The notes beneath the pieces are model-generated. The model had not been told where the DNA came from and did no database searches. It saw only the letters and a list, made by a program, of their open reading frames with translations. A DNA stretch of 64,000 nt from Planococcus citri (taxonomy: Eukaryota > Arthropoda > Insecta > Hemiptera > Pseudococcidae), in contig NC_088679.1 of NCBI RefSeq assembly GCF_950023065.1, positions 54,002,001 to 54,066,000 on the forward strand, read 5' to 3'. Shown one piece after another: positions 52,862 through 62,021 of this stretch (within the stretch, counting starts at the first letter, position 1; every line of letters begins with the position of its first letter). A program made the translations under genes and the position numbers.

Positions 52862-54826
52862 ATGATCCAACAACCCAACGAAGATAGATCCTGGTCATCG
52901 GAAAAATGGTCACCGAAGGAAGACTCGAGCGTAGCTGAAAGTTGTCAAATGAACGTAGTCGAAACCGAGTACAGCGATTATTCTGATTACTCCTTTTCCG
53001 AGCCGCATTCAGGTAACGAAACCTGTAAACAGGACAACTCTGAACATGATTCATTCCACGAAAATTACAGTAGCGAAGAGACAGTCACAGTGAAATTTCA
53101 CATAAATTACGAGAATAAAACAGACGAACTGTTCACTAAAGCTTTCAATAGGAATGCGACAGTGATGACGATTAAATCTGAACTAAAATCTCTTCTGCAA
53201 ATACCACAACATCACATTATATCGATTCAAAAAGACGATCGAGAATTGAACGATGACATTTCATTGGCCAAATTAGGCGTGCCAATTTTGGGGTCTGTTG
53301 AATTACACGTCAGGTTGACTCGAGTATCGTCGTGTAAATTAGATCGAGATTTGATCTACGGGCATATGCCTACTCTGGACGTGATAACCGTACGTGTTCA
53401 ACAGAATAAGAATTTTGTGAAACATTTGGTGGTTGAAATCGAAGACGAAAGGTGTGAAAAACCATGGCTAGGAGGGTATCGTCATCGTATCACTCGTGTA
53501 GAATATCATCACGCTCAGACACAGACCTATTCGCTGAAACCTCGAGACGCCGACAGTAATTACGTGTCACGATTTACTCAAGCCGTATCTACGAAGACCC
53601 AGCAGACCAATACTTTGATTGACAAAGGTGTTCAAATTACTCCTCAAATGTTTTCCATTCCATCCCAAACTGATCGTATCATTACTGCTGATTCGAGCCA
53701 GCGCCCTGCATCGTCACAGACTGAACCAGAATACACGTCTCAACTTTACCTTGATAAAGAATCAGAACAAGACGACGAACAGGAACATTCTGAAACCGGT
53801 GAAAATACAACGACTTCCGTAGAAATAAATCCTCTTCGGATGCTGAGACCTTTACGAGACGAAATCGAGAAATGGAACGCGACTCAAAACGCCCTATTGA
53901 ATAATTCGCCGAAAGATCGCGAAACTGCAACACAAAGAACACAAATTATAAATCAAACTGTTAAATTTTTAAATCGTCTTAATCAATTTAAAACAAAACT
54001 TTTCCAAGCGCAGTCTTCCGGCCAAAATCTTCTCTTTGACAAGTATACCAAATCTAACACATTCACAAGTACAACTGGTTCCAAGATATCCATCCAAACG
54101 GTATTCAATCAACAGGCCAAAACCTTGAAAGATCTCTACATGAAATACAACAATGACACGATTAAAGGAGTTGATAAAATTCGTGTAATTCAAGACCTGA
54201 TCAATTTCTTCAAAGGTACACTATCCAAAAGTAAATTTTCCTCTGAAATTGTTATGTTACTAGAAGAACAAATCGATTTACTGAGTCGAGGACTCGATAC
54301 AACGAACTCATTGCAATGTCGTGTCCATCAACGTATTGGCCACTTTTTACAATACGGTGGATCTGATCCAAATGACGATTACGAAGACAGTAATTTTCAA
54401 ATTCGCTACCAACTCCATCAAGGAACAAATGCTCTTTCGACACATAATCTAGACGTGTATTGGCATTTATTGAGTCATCTTCGTAATGACGAGATTCAAA
54501 TTTTTAAATGCTTTACGTCAGTTTGTTTTAAAATGCGACCCGTAGAATTTGCCTACCTAGTTCACAAAATATGGCAAGATACGCCAATCACTCAAAATGA
54601 TAATAATTCATCGCAAACCGACCAATGGATCATGACTAGATGGAATGTACGAGAAGAGTGGACTCCGTGGAATTGCGTTTTACTTACCAAACCTTACTTT
54701 ACTTCGCATTTGAAGGCTGATAATGTAGAATGTTATTACGATGCCAGTGTTTTATCTAGCGTTAAGAATAACCACCTTAAATCTAAAATGTATTTTCAAA
54801 AATTAATAAAAATGCAAATCGTTTGA
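52862..54826 (+). CDS. IQUB-like ubiquitin-fold ciliary protein, intronless
   Basis: A single 654-aa exon. IQUB is an axonemal/radial-spoke protein of motile cilia and sperm flagella. The N-terminus (1-70) is acidic. A ubiquitin-like fold occupies about residues 74-150 (VTVKFHINYENKTDELFTK...VELHVRL). The diagnostic IQUB block follows: MPTLDVITVRVQQ, VVEIEDERCEKPWLGGYRHR and ITRVEYHHAQTQT at about 170-225. A helical middle segment matches the family (TQIINQTVKFLNRLN; QAKTLKDLYMKY; LLEEQIDLLSRGL). The C-terminal signature WNVREEWTPWNCVLLTK is at about 597-613. The human protein is about 790 aa; the IQ motif and the CxxC...CxxC segment usual in the family are not visible here. All other genes in the window have introns, so a retrocopy is possible. 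The frame is intact. Start is the first ATG after an upstream AT-rich leader. Confidence 0.85.
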   Translation: MIQQPNEDRSWSSEKWSPKEDSSVAESCQMNVVETEYSDYSDYSFSEPHSGNETCKQDNSEHDSFHENYSSEETVTVKFHINYENKTDELFTKAFNRNATVMTIKSELKSLLQIPQHHIISIQKDDRELNDDISLAKLGVPILGSVELHVRLTRVSSCKLDRDLIYGHMPTLDVITVRVQQNKNFVKHLVVEIEDERCEKPWLGGYRHRITRVEYHHAQTQTYSLKPRDADSNYVSRFTQAVSTKTQQTNTLIDKGVQITPQMFSIPSQTDRIITADSSQRPASSQTEPEYTSQLYLDKESEQDDEQEHSETGENTTTSVEINPLRMLRPLRDEIEKWNATQNALLNNSPKDRETATQRTQIINQTVKFLNRLNQFKTKLFQAQSSGQNLLFDKYTKSNTFTSTTGSKISIQTVFNQQAKTLKDLYMKYNNDTIKGVDKIRVIQDLINFFKGTLSKSKFSSEIVMLLEEQIDLLSRGLDTTNSLQCRVHQRIGHFLQYGGSDPNDDYEDSNFQIRYQLHQGTNALSTHNLDVYWHLLSHLRNDEIQIFKCFTSVCFKMRPVEFAYLVHKIWQDTPITQNDNNSSQTDQWIMTRWNVREEWTPWNCVLLTKPYFTSHLKADNVECYYDASVLSSVKNNHLKSKMYFQKLIKMQIV

Positions 54827-55524
54827 ATGAGGCGTTTATTCTCAAATTTTTCATCAAATACATTTAACAAGAAACTTAAAAAATAATCAGTTCTAATAAC
54901 CACCATTGTAAATCAACAATGGCAAACAAAAATTACTGGATACACGATCACTTAACGTCAGTTAATTTTAACAAACCAGTGCAGTCTTTGATTTTTTACG
55001 CTAAAATTTTGATAACTGAAGTAAGAAAAAATCGTTTCAAGCATTTTTCAAAAAATTCAATTCAGGATGCAATTAGTCTTCCAGCACTCGTGCCAATTTC
55101 ATGGAGTAAATTGTTGGTAATGTGGCGTTGACCCTAATCTGCCTGTTTATTTCGTAGTATTATTTACATTTTTTTGTAAAAAACCACCTATGCCATGTGT
55201 GTGTAAAGACTACTATTACTGGCAAAGTAAGTATACTGCTTTCTAAATTTGATTGTTTACTATCCATTACTAACTTAGACTCACCTAATTCATAAATTGA
55301 TTTTAGATAGCATTTGGTACACTGGCTCAAGTAGAATTCAGGATTTATTCCTAGGTACATAACAGTATACCAATACCCTATGAAAAGCCGCCCACTACAA
55401 TTGGCAAGTCCCCAATCCGTCAGAGTGCGCTAGTGTGGTCGTTGTTGATAAGACCATTTTAGGATTGTGTATTATCCTATGATGAGATTTATAATTGATT
55501 TACTGTAAAACTCAATAAAAATTT
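54827..55524. other. intergenic, short unassigned frame
   Basis: IQUB-like gene 3' flank. A 70-residue plus-strand frame from 54,919 (MANKNYWIHDHLTSVNFNKP...) starts well but matches nothing I recognise and could be a leftover of the neighbouring mobile-type gene. AATAAA at 55,513 lies just before the next start codon. Confidence 0.35.
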
Positions 55525-57240
55525 ATGGCTAATTGTAATAAAAATAATATGCCACTAATAGTGGCATATTTTGGGGATTCCCTAAGCCCCTTTGAGGAAG
55601 GGAAACAAATTTTACACACAAACTGCTACTTGGATAATGTCCGAAAAATGGTAACAGGAGCAGCTGGTAAGTACTACATTTTTCAATTTCGGAATTCATA
55701 TTTCACACTATGTCCTATATTCAACTTTTGAACTTAGATCATCAGCTACAATATGTAATTTTCGTGTTTTTTTTCAGTTGGCAACACCAATGTGATTGCA
55801 ACTTGTGTGAGAAGTTCACACATTTACGAAAAGCCCTACAATTTGAGTGTGGAATTCTGCTCGGAAAAAATTCTTCATGCTACATGTTCCTGCAAAGGTG
55901 GACAAGGAGGGAAATGTAAGCACATATGTTGTGCTCTTATGATGTACTTGAAAAGGTAATAGTCTTAGTCATCAAAAACAATAATGAATTGTTAGTTGAA
56001 TATAGTTTGAACTGAGAATAAATTTTCAATTTCTGTGTAGAACTGAAAGCATAGAATCGGCTAGCTGCACAGATGTCCAATGTACTTGGAATAAACAAGC
56101 TATCAATGATCTATACCAACCGATTCTGATATTCCAGTATTGTCATGCTAAGAGGAAGAGAAAATTGCCAAAACGTTACAGTATAGACAACGACATTGAA
56201 GAATCAGAAAACAAAAAAGAAGTGCTGGGAAAATGCCATGCAATTTTAAATAAAGGTACATTTTAAATAAATATTATTTATTACCTTTTATGTTCATGAT
56301 TTTATTGGGTGTGTTTCTCTTTCTATTAGCATTTCCAGACTCTGCTTTCGTCAAACAACTGTCAGGGAGAGGTACCACCACACAGCAAACAGGTGTAGAG
56401 GCCGAGGCTAAATTTACACACACACCACATAAATTGAACAAAATGTTGCAGGCTGAGATACACATAAGAATAAGAGAAAATGAAATTAATGATGAACTGC
56501 ATCCATTTTTCTATTTGTGTGTGGAAACCAGTTTAGAGAGGGCTATTTAAGTATATAGAAAACAACACTCGCAACTAAAGACTTGATCATTTGTGGAAAG
56601 ATGAGAGAAAGGTTGGTTTATACTTATAGCAAGGTACCTATACAATACAGTACTTTTTTAGTTTCATTCAATTCTTTTCATCTCATTTCAGGTTTGAATA
56701 ACTGGAAGCATTGCTCGCCAACTGTTCACTTATTCAAATGATAAATCTCTTGATTGGAGAAATAAAGTAAAAAGCACATTTTTCAAGATAAAGCCTACGA
56801 AAGATATGATATATGGTATTGCAAACAAATCAATAACACTTTCCACTTATGCCCAGAGTTTGAATTCCAAATGCATAGATGCCCATAGTTTGCCTACAGC
56901 CCAGATAGCTTTGTAAGAGATGGTGCTAACTTTGTTTTATTAGAGGTGAAGTGTCCAAGGAAAAGTCGTAACCTGACTCCCAATAAATTAATAGAAGAAT
57001 GCAAGGACTTGGAGACCATTACAGAAAATGGAGACATGAAAGTCCAATTAAAACGTTCCAGTCCATATTTTACACAAATCTAACTAGGATTAGGTTTGTT
57101 TGGGTTATCAAAAGGTATCTTATTGATTTACTGTGAAAAAGTGGAAGGTGTAATTAGTATTGATGTTTTGTTTGATGAAGAGTATTTCCTCAAATTGTAT
57201 ATAAGATTATCAATGTCTTATTTTAATCATGTGTTACCTG
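55525..57240 (+). pseudogene. SWIM zinc finger + YqaJ-type nuclease gene, decayed
   Basis: Intact-looking exons 55,525-55,666, 55,778-55,955, 56,041-56,255 and 56,330-56,550 splice in frame. They encode an N-terminal segment with a SWIM zinc finger (CSCKGGQGGKCKHICC) in exon 2. After 56,550 the gene is broken: a one-base shift near 56,545, TAA where a glutamine is expected (NNTRN*RLDHLWKDER), TGA where an arginine is expected (KV*ITGSIARQLFTYS), then further stops and shifts. The nuclease core is still visible: YSPDSFVRDGANFVLLEVKC near 56,900-56,960 and a late ISIDVLFDEEYF segment. SWIM plus YqaJ proteins are multi-copy in many invertebrates and behave like mobile-element or virus-derived genes; function is unknown. 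An LTR element lies just beyond its end. Family call is good; original length is uncertain. Confidence 0.75.
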
Positions 57241-57308
57241 AAATCATAATGGTTAGAGGGTAAGAATCCAATGAAAAATATTTTGTTCAGTCTCTCCAGT
57301 ATCCACAG

Positions 57309-57776
57309 TGTGGCGTTGTAAATTGCGCCATATTTGACGACTCGTGTTTTCGTCGTTACGAAAACACGAGCCGTCGAATAAATTTTGATGATTCTTAATT
57401 TTTTGGAAATTAAAACATCCGCCAATGCGATGGCTAAAATATCACCCCATCGCATCGGCGGATACAAAATCCACCGATCGTGCAACTTTGTATGGACAAA
57501 GTTGCACACGGCTCAATAAGGCGATCACACCATATTTCCGCTGAAATCGCTAGTCAGCAATTTCAGCGGAAATCAACCACCATGATTGACCGTTGGTGGA
57601 TCGTCAATATTTAGTTGCGTCCGGTACCTCAAAGGCAACAACATCGCCGTAACTAAATACCGATTAATATTGTCATATTCGATCTTCAATAAAAATTGTT
57701 AAATGAATTGTTGAAATCGTGTTCGTTATTTTATCCAAAAATTCAAAATCGGTACCCGCAAAGAACCTACGTGACA
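57309..57776 (+). repeat. 5' LTR, 468 bp
   Basis: Starts TGTGGCG, ends ACGTGACA. It contains three perfect hairpins missing or cut down in the 3' LTR: 57,341-57,370 (13-bp stem), 57,480-57,507 (11-bp stem) and 57,535-57,572 (13-bp stem). A further hairpin (CCGCCAATGCGATGG paired with CCATCGCATCGGCGG) is kept in both. Poly-A/termination-type AATAAA lies near 57,690. Confidence 0.88.
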
Positions 57777-57778
57777 GT

Positions 57779-57797
57779 TGGCGCCCAAAACGTGGAA
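57779..57797 (+). other. primer-binding-site-like sequence
   Basis: TGGCGCCCAAAACGTGG begins two bases after the 5' LTR end, at the position and with the TGGCGCC start expected of a tRNA primer-binding site. The priming tRNA was not identified. Confidence 0.65.
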
Positions 57798-58620
57798 ATA
57801 GGGACCCACACCAGCGAAATCGTGAATCGATGAATCGTACGCGAAAAACGTGAAAATAAGACGCGAAAAGTTCGAATTTCTATCAGCTTCAATGATCAAA
57901 ACGTCTCCAACGATTCAACGAATTAAAAAGTGAAAAATTCAACAAAATTCAATGTGTGCGGTTAAATTGTCTGTGCGTCAGTACCTACGTGAAAAATACG
58001 TGAAAAGTGCGTGAATCGTATATTCGCTAAACTGATATCACCAATCAGCATCAGATTTAACGAAGTGTTTCCAGTATGTGACTCAAATTTCTGTCATTTT
58101 TCTACCTGTACTAAATTGAACCAGTACTGAGGTATTGTCTGCTCCAAATTCTCACGAGAGAATAGAATTAACCTCTCAGAAAAAAAATACTTCCATTACT
58201 TATTGAGAAAACAAAAAAATATATAAATGTGTTTTCGAAAAAAAAAAAAAACTGCTATGAAAAATTTTTAATTGTTATTACTATTTTTGAAATACGTGAT
58301 GTAAATCATTTTTATTGTTGTTATAATTTAATTTTAGTCATTTTCATTTTACTTGTTGAGTTTATTATAAGATTAATGTAATTATTTGTTTTATTTAATT
58401 ACCCTCTATGTCATGTTGACGGATATATAAAAAATCGGTTGTGGGTTACAAACTAGTTAATCTTAGTCATTTTCATTTTACTTGTTGAGTTTATTATAAA
58501 ATTAATATAATTATTCATTGTTAAAAAATTGTTAAATTCTTCTATTTTTGTTATGTAATTTTTTAATTTTATATCGTATTATTTTGTCGGTTTCTTTGTA
58601 AGGGAGTGGTCGCCCTTGTC

Positions 58621-58646
58621 TCTAAAAGAGGGGTGAGGGGGGAATT
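58621..58646 (+). other. polypurine tract before the 3' LTR
   Basis: AAAAGAGGGGTGAGGGGGG followed by AATT lies immediately upstream of the 3' LTR, as expected for the plus-strand primer. It is the only strongly purine-rich tract in the element. Confidence 0.65.
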
Positions 58647-59037
58647 TGTGGCATCGTAAATTGCGCCATATTCGACGACTCGTGCAAGCCGTCAAATAAA
58701 TTTTGATGATTCTTAATTTTTTGGAAATTAAAACATCCGCCAATGCGATGGCTAAAATATCACGCCATCGCATTGGCAGATACAAAATCCGCCGAAGGCT
58801 CGATAAGGCGATCACACCATATTTCCGCGGAAATTAACCACCACGATTGACCATTGGTGGATCGTTAATATTTAGTCGTGTCCGGTACCTCGAAGGCAAC
58901 AACATCGCCGTAACTAAAGACCGATTAATATTGTCATATTCAATCTTCAATAAAAATTGTTAAATGAATTGTTGAAATCGTGTTCGTTATTTTATCCGAA
59001 AATTTGAAATTGGTACCCGCAAAGAACCTACGTGACA
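58647..59037 (+). repeat. 3' LTR, 391 bp, hairpins removed
   Basis: Starts TGTGGCA, ends ACGTGACA. It aligns over its whole length with the 5' LTR except where the three hairpins lie. At the third, TTTCCGCGGAAA replaces a 13-bp stem and its 12-nt loop. Remaining differences are scattered substitutions. Confidence 0.88.
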
Positions 59038-59516
59038 ACAGTTAATCGCTAAGTCTAAGTCATGTATTTGAAACTGGACTCAATGGTTAGAAGGAAAGTG
59101 ATCAAGGCAGTAATAAAAATGGGCAATTAATTATTAATATTTATTACTTTGTTAATTAATTTATAGATAATAAAATATTGTTTTTAGGACAAATTTATGT
59201 GAGAACACTTATTGTGAACTTTTCTCCCTTTATGAGAACATTGCCTGCAGCACCATAGGTTTTTAGATACCATAGGGAGAATCTTACATACCTATTCTTA
59301 GTTGAGGTACCTTATAATGAACTACCCAGGGAATTTAGGTGTATTGGATGGTACGTACCCTTATCCTAGGAGATTTAAAGGGATACACCCCCAAGAGCTA
59401 CCTACATACAATATACAAAATTATTCGTTTCAACATTTCATATCGCCATATTTCGTTTCAAGGTTTAAATTTATTGTTATCAATCCTTAGTTTGCATGAA
59501 AATGTAGAATATATTT

Positions 59517-60398
59517 GTGTCATTCCGTAGGTAAAGGGCCCATTTGGTCGTTTCTATTTAACGAGATAATTGTGTTTTTTGTGAAAAAGTTGAAAAAATT
59601 GAAAATCGAAGTTTTGATGGATTTTGATGTAGAACATATCCGACTATCTCGTGTCGAAGTATCAAGTCCGCAGGTGCGCTCCAAGCGGAGAAAAACGGAA
59701 CTAAAGTATTTCTTTAAAGGGCCCATTTGGTCGTTTTTGCTTTTTCGCGGTAAATTCGCTTCCAAAAAAATACCCTACAAATTATACTGCACCTAGTCGC
59801 CAGTGGCAACATGTATACCATTCAAAAGCACGATTTTTGTTGGTGCAGTGTCAGCCGTGTGGCACTGATAACGGACTGCGGAGCAGGAAGTCTAGGTTCA
59901 AATCCCGCCCAGGGTAGAAATTTTTTGAAATTTTTTTTTCATGATTTTTATTTTTACAAGTTGAATTTTGACAGAAAATGTAATTTAATAATTTTTTTTT
60001 TGCTTTTGAACAGAGTAATGAATTTTTATGCAAAATTAAATTTAATAATCATTGTTTTTCAGGCTTAAAATACTCATAAACATGAAAATATTGAGTAAAA
60101 AAAATCGCTATTGCAGGTGGGTAGTAATATTTGACATCAGAAACAATAATCTTCAATTTTAGGTATAAATGTTTTCGGATTACGTGAAATTTCAGTTTTT
60201 TTCAGAAAAAAAACTTTGAAGGTGATTTTCTCAAAAGTTGAGTTTTTCAAATTTTTAATTATGGATTTTTTTGGAGTTTTTTTTGCACTTTTTGGGCTTC
60301 TAACCAGCTCATATGATTGCTCCAGAGGTCTACTTCACCCCCCCCCCCACCCCTAACTCAATATCGACCAAATGGGCCCTTTACCTGCGGAATGACAC
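59517..60398. mobile_element. TIR element with internal tRNA-like segment
   Basis: 34-bp terminal inverted repeats at 59,517-59,550 and 60,365-60,398 (one mismatch) start GTGTCATTCC and contain AAAGGGCCCATTTGGTCG. ATTT flanks both ends (59,513-59,516 and 60,399-60,402), a probable 4-bp target duplication, although an extra T of possible TIR leaves the boundary uncertain by a base. A third, direct copy of AAAGGGCCCATTTGGTCG sits at about 59,718. There is no transposase frame; the element is 882 bp and non-autonomous. A run of C (about 60,340-60,350) lies near the right end. Confidence 0.75.
59836..59917 (+). other. tRNA-Arg-like, SINE-head-like sequence
   Basis: GTGTGGCACTGATAACGGAC resembles the A-box/D-arm of arginine tRNAs, CTGCGGAGCAGGAAG resembles their anticodon region and GGTTCAAATCCCGCC is a good B box. 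The T-stem does not pair well and the acceptor stem is absent, so this is not a working tRNA gene. An AT-rich tail follows. It looks like a tRNA-derived SINE head or a tRNA relic captured inside the surrounding TIR element. Confidence 0.55.
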
Positions 60399-60589
60399 AT
60401 TTGTTAAAGAGATTGCACTTTTGACAAAATTAACAAACCATCTAGACTTTTTCACCATTTTTCTAATGAAATTAGAATATATCTTCATGAGTTAGAAGGT
60501 GTTTGAATCAAAGAATGTAATTTTAAGTATATAAATGTTACTCTGCATAGACAAGTAAACATAAATCACGCTACTTATAAGAAATTGGT

Positions 60590-60809
60590 AGTAGGTTAGT
60601 AAGTAAGGAATTTATTATCATATTCCATTAGAATACAGCGAGCCACCAAATGTAAAACCCTTGTAATTTTTAAGTAAAAATATCTAAATGACAAATCAAT
60701 ACTAAAAAGATGAAAATCACCCTCCGACTGACTGGCACTACTATTTTTCCGCCATTTTTCAACCCTTTTCACATATAAACCCCCGAAATCGCTAAATTTT
60801 AAGTTAGTA
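60590..60809 (+). repeat. direct repeat copy 1 with TATA motif
   Basis: A 220-bp block near-identical to 61,473-61,675. Both begin AGTAGGTTAGTAAGTAAGG and end AAGTTAGTA, with a small indel around 60,712-60,735. A TATAAA (60,774-60,779) sits about 30 bp before the end of the block, followed directly by ATGGCGGCACAGCG. Confidence 0.85.
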
Positions 60810-61033
60810 TGGCGGCACAGCGATCCACAATGTTCAGCAGTCAGCTAAGCTACCAAGTGAACCCTTTCAAGACTTTAGAATCATCCTGAAATACTCCGGA
60901 AATAATACTGAAGTGAATATATCAAGCAATGGGTGGTCCCCAGTTATTTTTAATATCGAAAAAGACTTGAAACCATTCAAATTCATCGGATTTGCTTCAA
61001 TCAAAGGCTCATCATATTTTCAACTCCCTTGCT
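60810..61033 (+). CDS. unassigned coding-like fragment
   Basis: An open block with no ATG of its own reads from GGCGGCACAGCG to a TAA at about 61,033. It includes a FRIILKYSGNNTEVNISSNG segment and a PFKFIGFASIKGSSYFQLPC end. The last part faintly recalls the closing strand of farnesoic-acid O-methyltransferase-type domains, but this is a weak impression. The alternative frame from the ATG at 60,808 stops after 26 codons. It may be an exon fragment or a decayed gene; its 5' edge coincides with the end of a direct repeat. Confidence 0.25.
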
Positions 61034-61472
61034 AATTAAAGAGAATATGTCCGATTTGCCTCCTGATGTATTAGTGCCAAGTGAGCAACATTTCAAGTTT
61101 TATTCATAAGTGCATTGGTGACCTGTCACAAAAAATACACATCCAAAAATCTTATCTCATTTCTGCAATAAAATGTCATTATTGTGGTGTTTTAAGAATT
61201 TAAAAATGTGACCAAGTTCAAGAATTCAACAATTAAGTACTTACTTAACAAAGAAAAAAATGCAGGGATGTGATCCAGAATTTTCAACTGGAACTGAAAT
61301 CAACCAGAAAATATTCTGGGAAATAATTTTAAATTTTTTATCCAATTAGCCTTTACCAAAATCAAAAAGTGTTTTGGTGAAAATTTATAAATTTAAAAAT
61401 TTGAAAGTTTCTGGAAAATTTCCAGAAAAATTTCAAGAATGTTTCTATTGAAAATTTCCTCTCATCTCTAAC

Positions 61473-61675
61473 AGTAGGTTAGTAAGTAAGGAATTTATTA
61501 TCATATTCCATTAGAATACAGCGAGCCACCAAATGTAAAACCCTTGTAATTTTTAAGTAAAAATATCTAAATGACAAATCAATACTAAAAAGATGAAAAT
61601 CCACTACGATTTTTCCGCCATTTTTCAACCCTTTTCACATATAAACCCCCGAAATCGCTAAATTTCAAGTTAGTA
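61473..61675 (+). repeat. direct repeat copy 2 with TATA motif
   Basis: Second copy of the block at 60,590. TATAAA lies at 61,640-61,645, about 30 bp before the end of the shared sequence. Sequence after the end is unrelated to that after copy 1 and looks like a 5' leader for the possible gene starting at 62,022. Confidence 0.85.
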
Positions 61676-62021
61676 CTTTGCCAGACAGCCTCTGTGTAAA
61701 TCTGCTCGTTAAGTTCGTGTCACAAAATCTTAATTCCGTTTTTACCACGTTCCAATTCAATATTTTAATTTATTAACCAAGTTTCTGATTTTAAAACGAA
61801 CGATTTTCCCGAAGTTGTGCGAAATTTAAGACTATTAAATTCCTAATTTTATCAATTTTAAGTTTTAACCGAAATTTTACCGAATTATATTTTATTACTT
61901 CAAATTTTCACCTGCGAGATTTCTCCGTTGCCATTTTTCTTCTGCTATTTCAAGCAATTTGCATAGTTCCAGTTCAATTTTCTTATTTCTGTTCCAGTTA
62001 CGAATATTTTTTATTAAAAAT

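Larger units (their letters stand above)
57309..59037 (+). mobile_element. non-autonomous LTR retrotransposon
   Basis: Two LTRs starting TGTGGC and ending GTGACA flank an 870-bp interior without a coding frame. A TGGCGCCC primer-binding-type sequence follows the 5' LTR and a purine-rich tract (AAAAGAGGGGTGAGGGGGGAA) precedes the 3' LTR. ACAG flanks both outer ends (57,305-57,308 and 59,038-59,041), a 4-bp target duplication of the length usual for Ty3/Gypsy elements. No gag or pol remains, so it depends on a partner in trans. The interior contains a direct duplication of a TTAGTCATTTTCATTTTACT phrase about 130 bp apart (near 58,333 and 58,463). It inserted at the end of the YqaJ-type pseudogene. 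Confidence 0.88.

Noticed and set aside
57234..58815. Two minus-strand frames sharing a DILAIALADVLISKKLRIIKI segment, looking like a small gene family
   Set aside because: Both lie in the two LTRs; the shared peptide is just the antisense of the LTR repeat.
59836..59917. Functional tRNA-Arg gene
   Set aside because: B box and anticodon-like region are present but T-stem and acceptor stem do not pair; it is a relic or SINE head.
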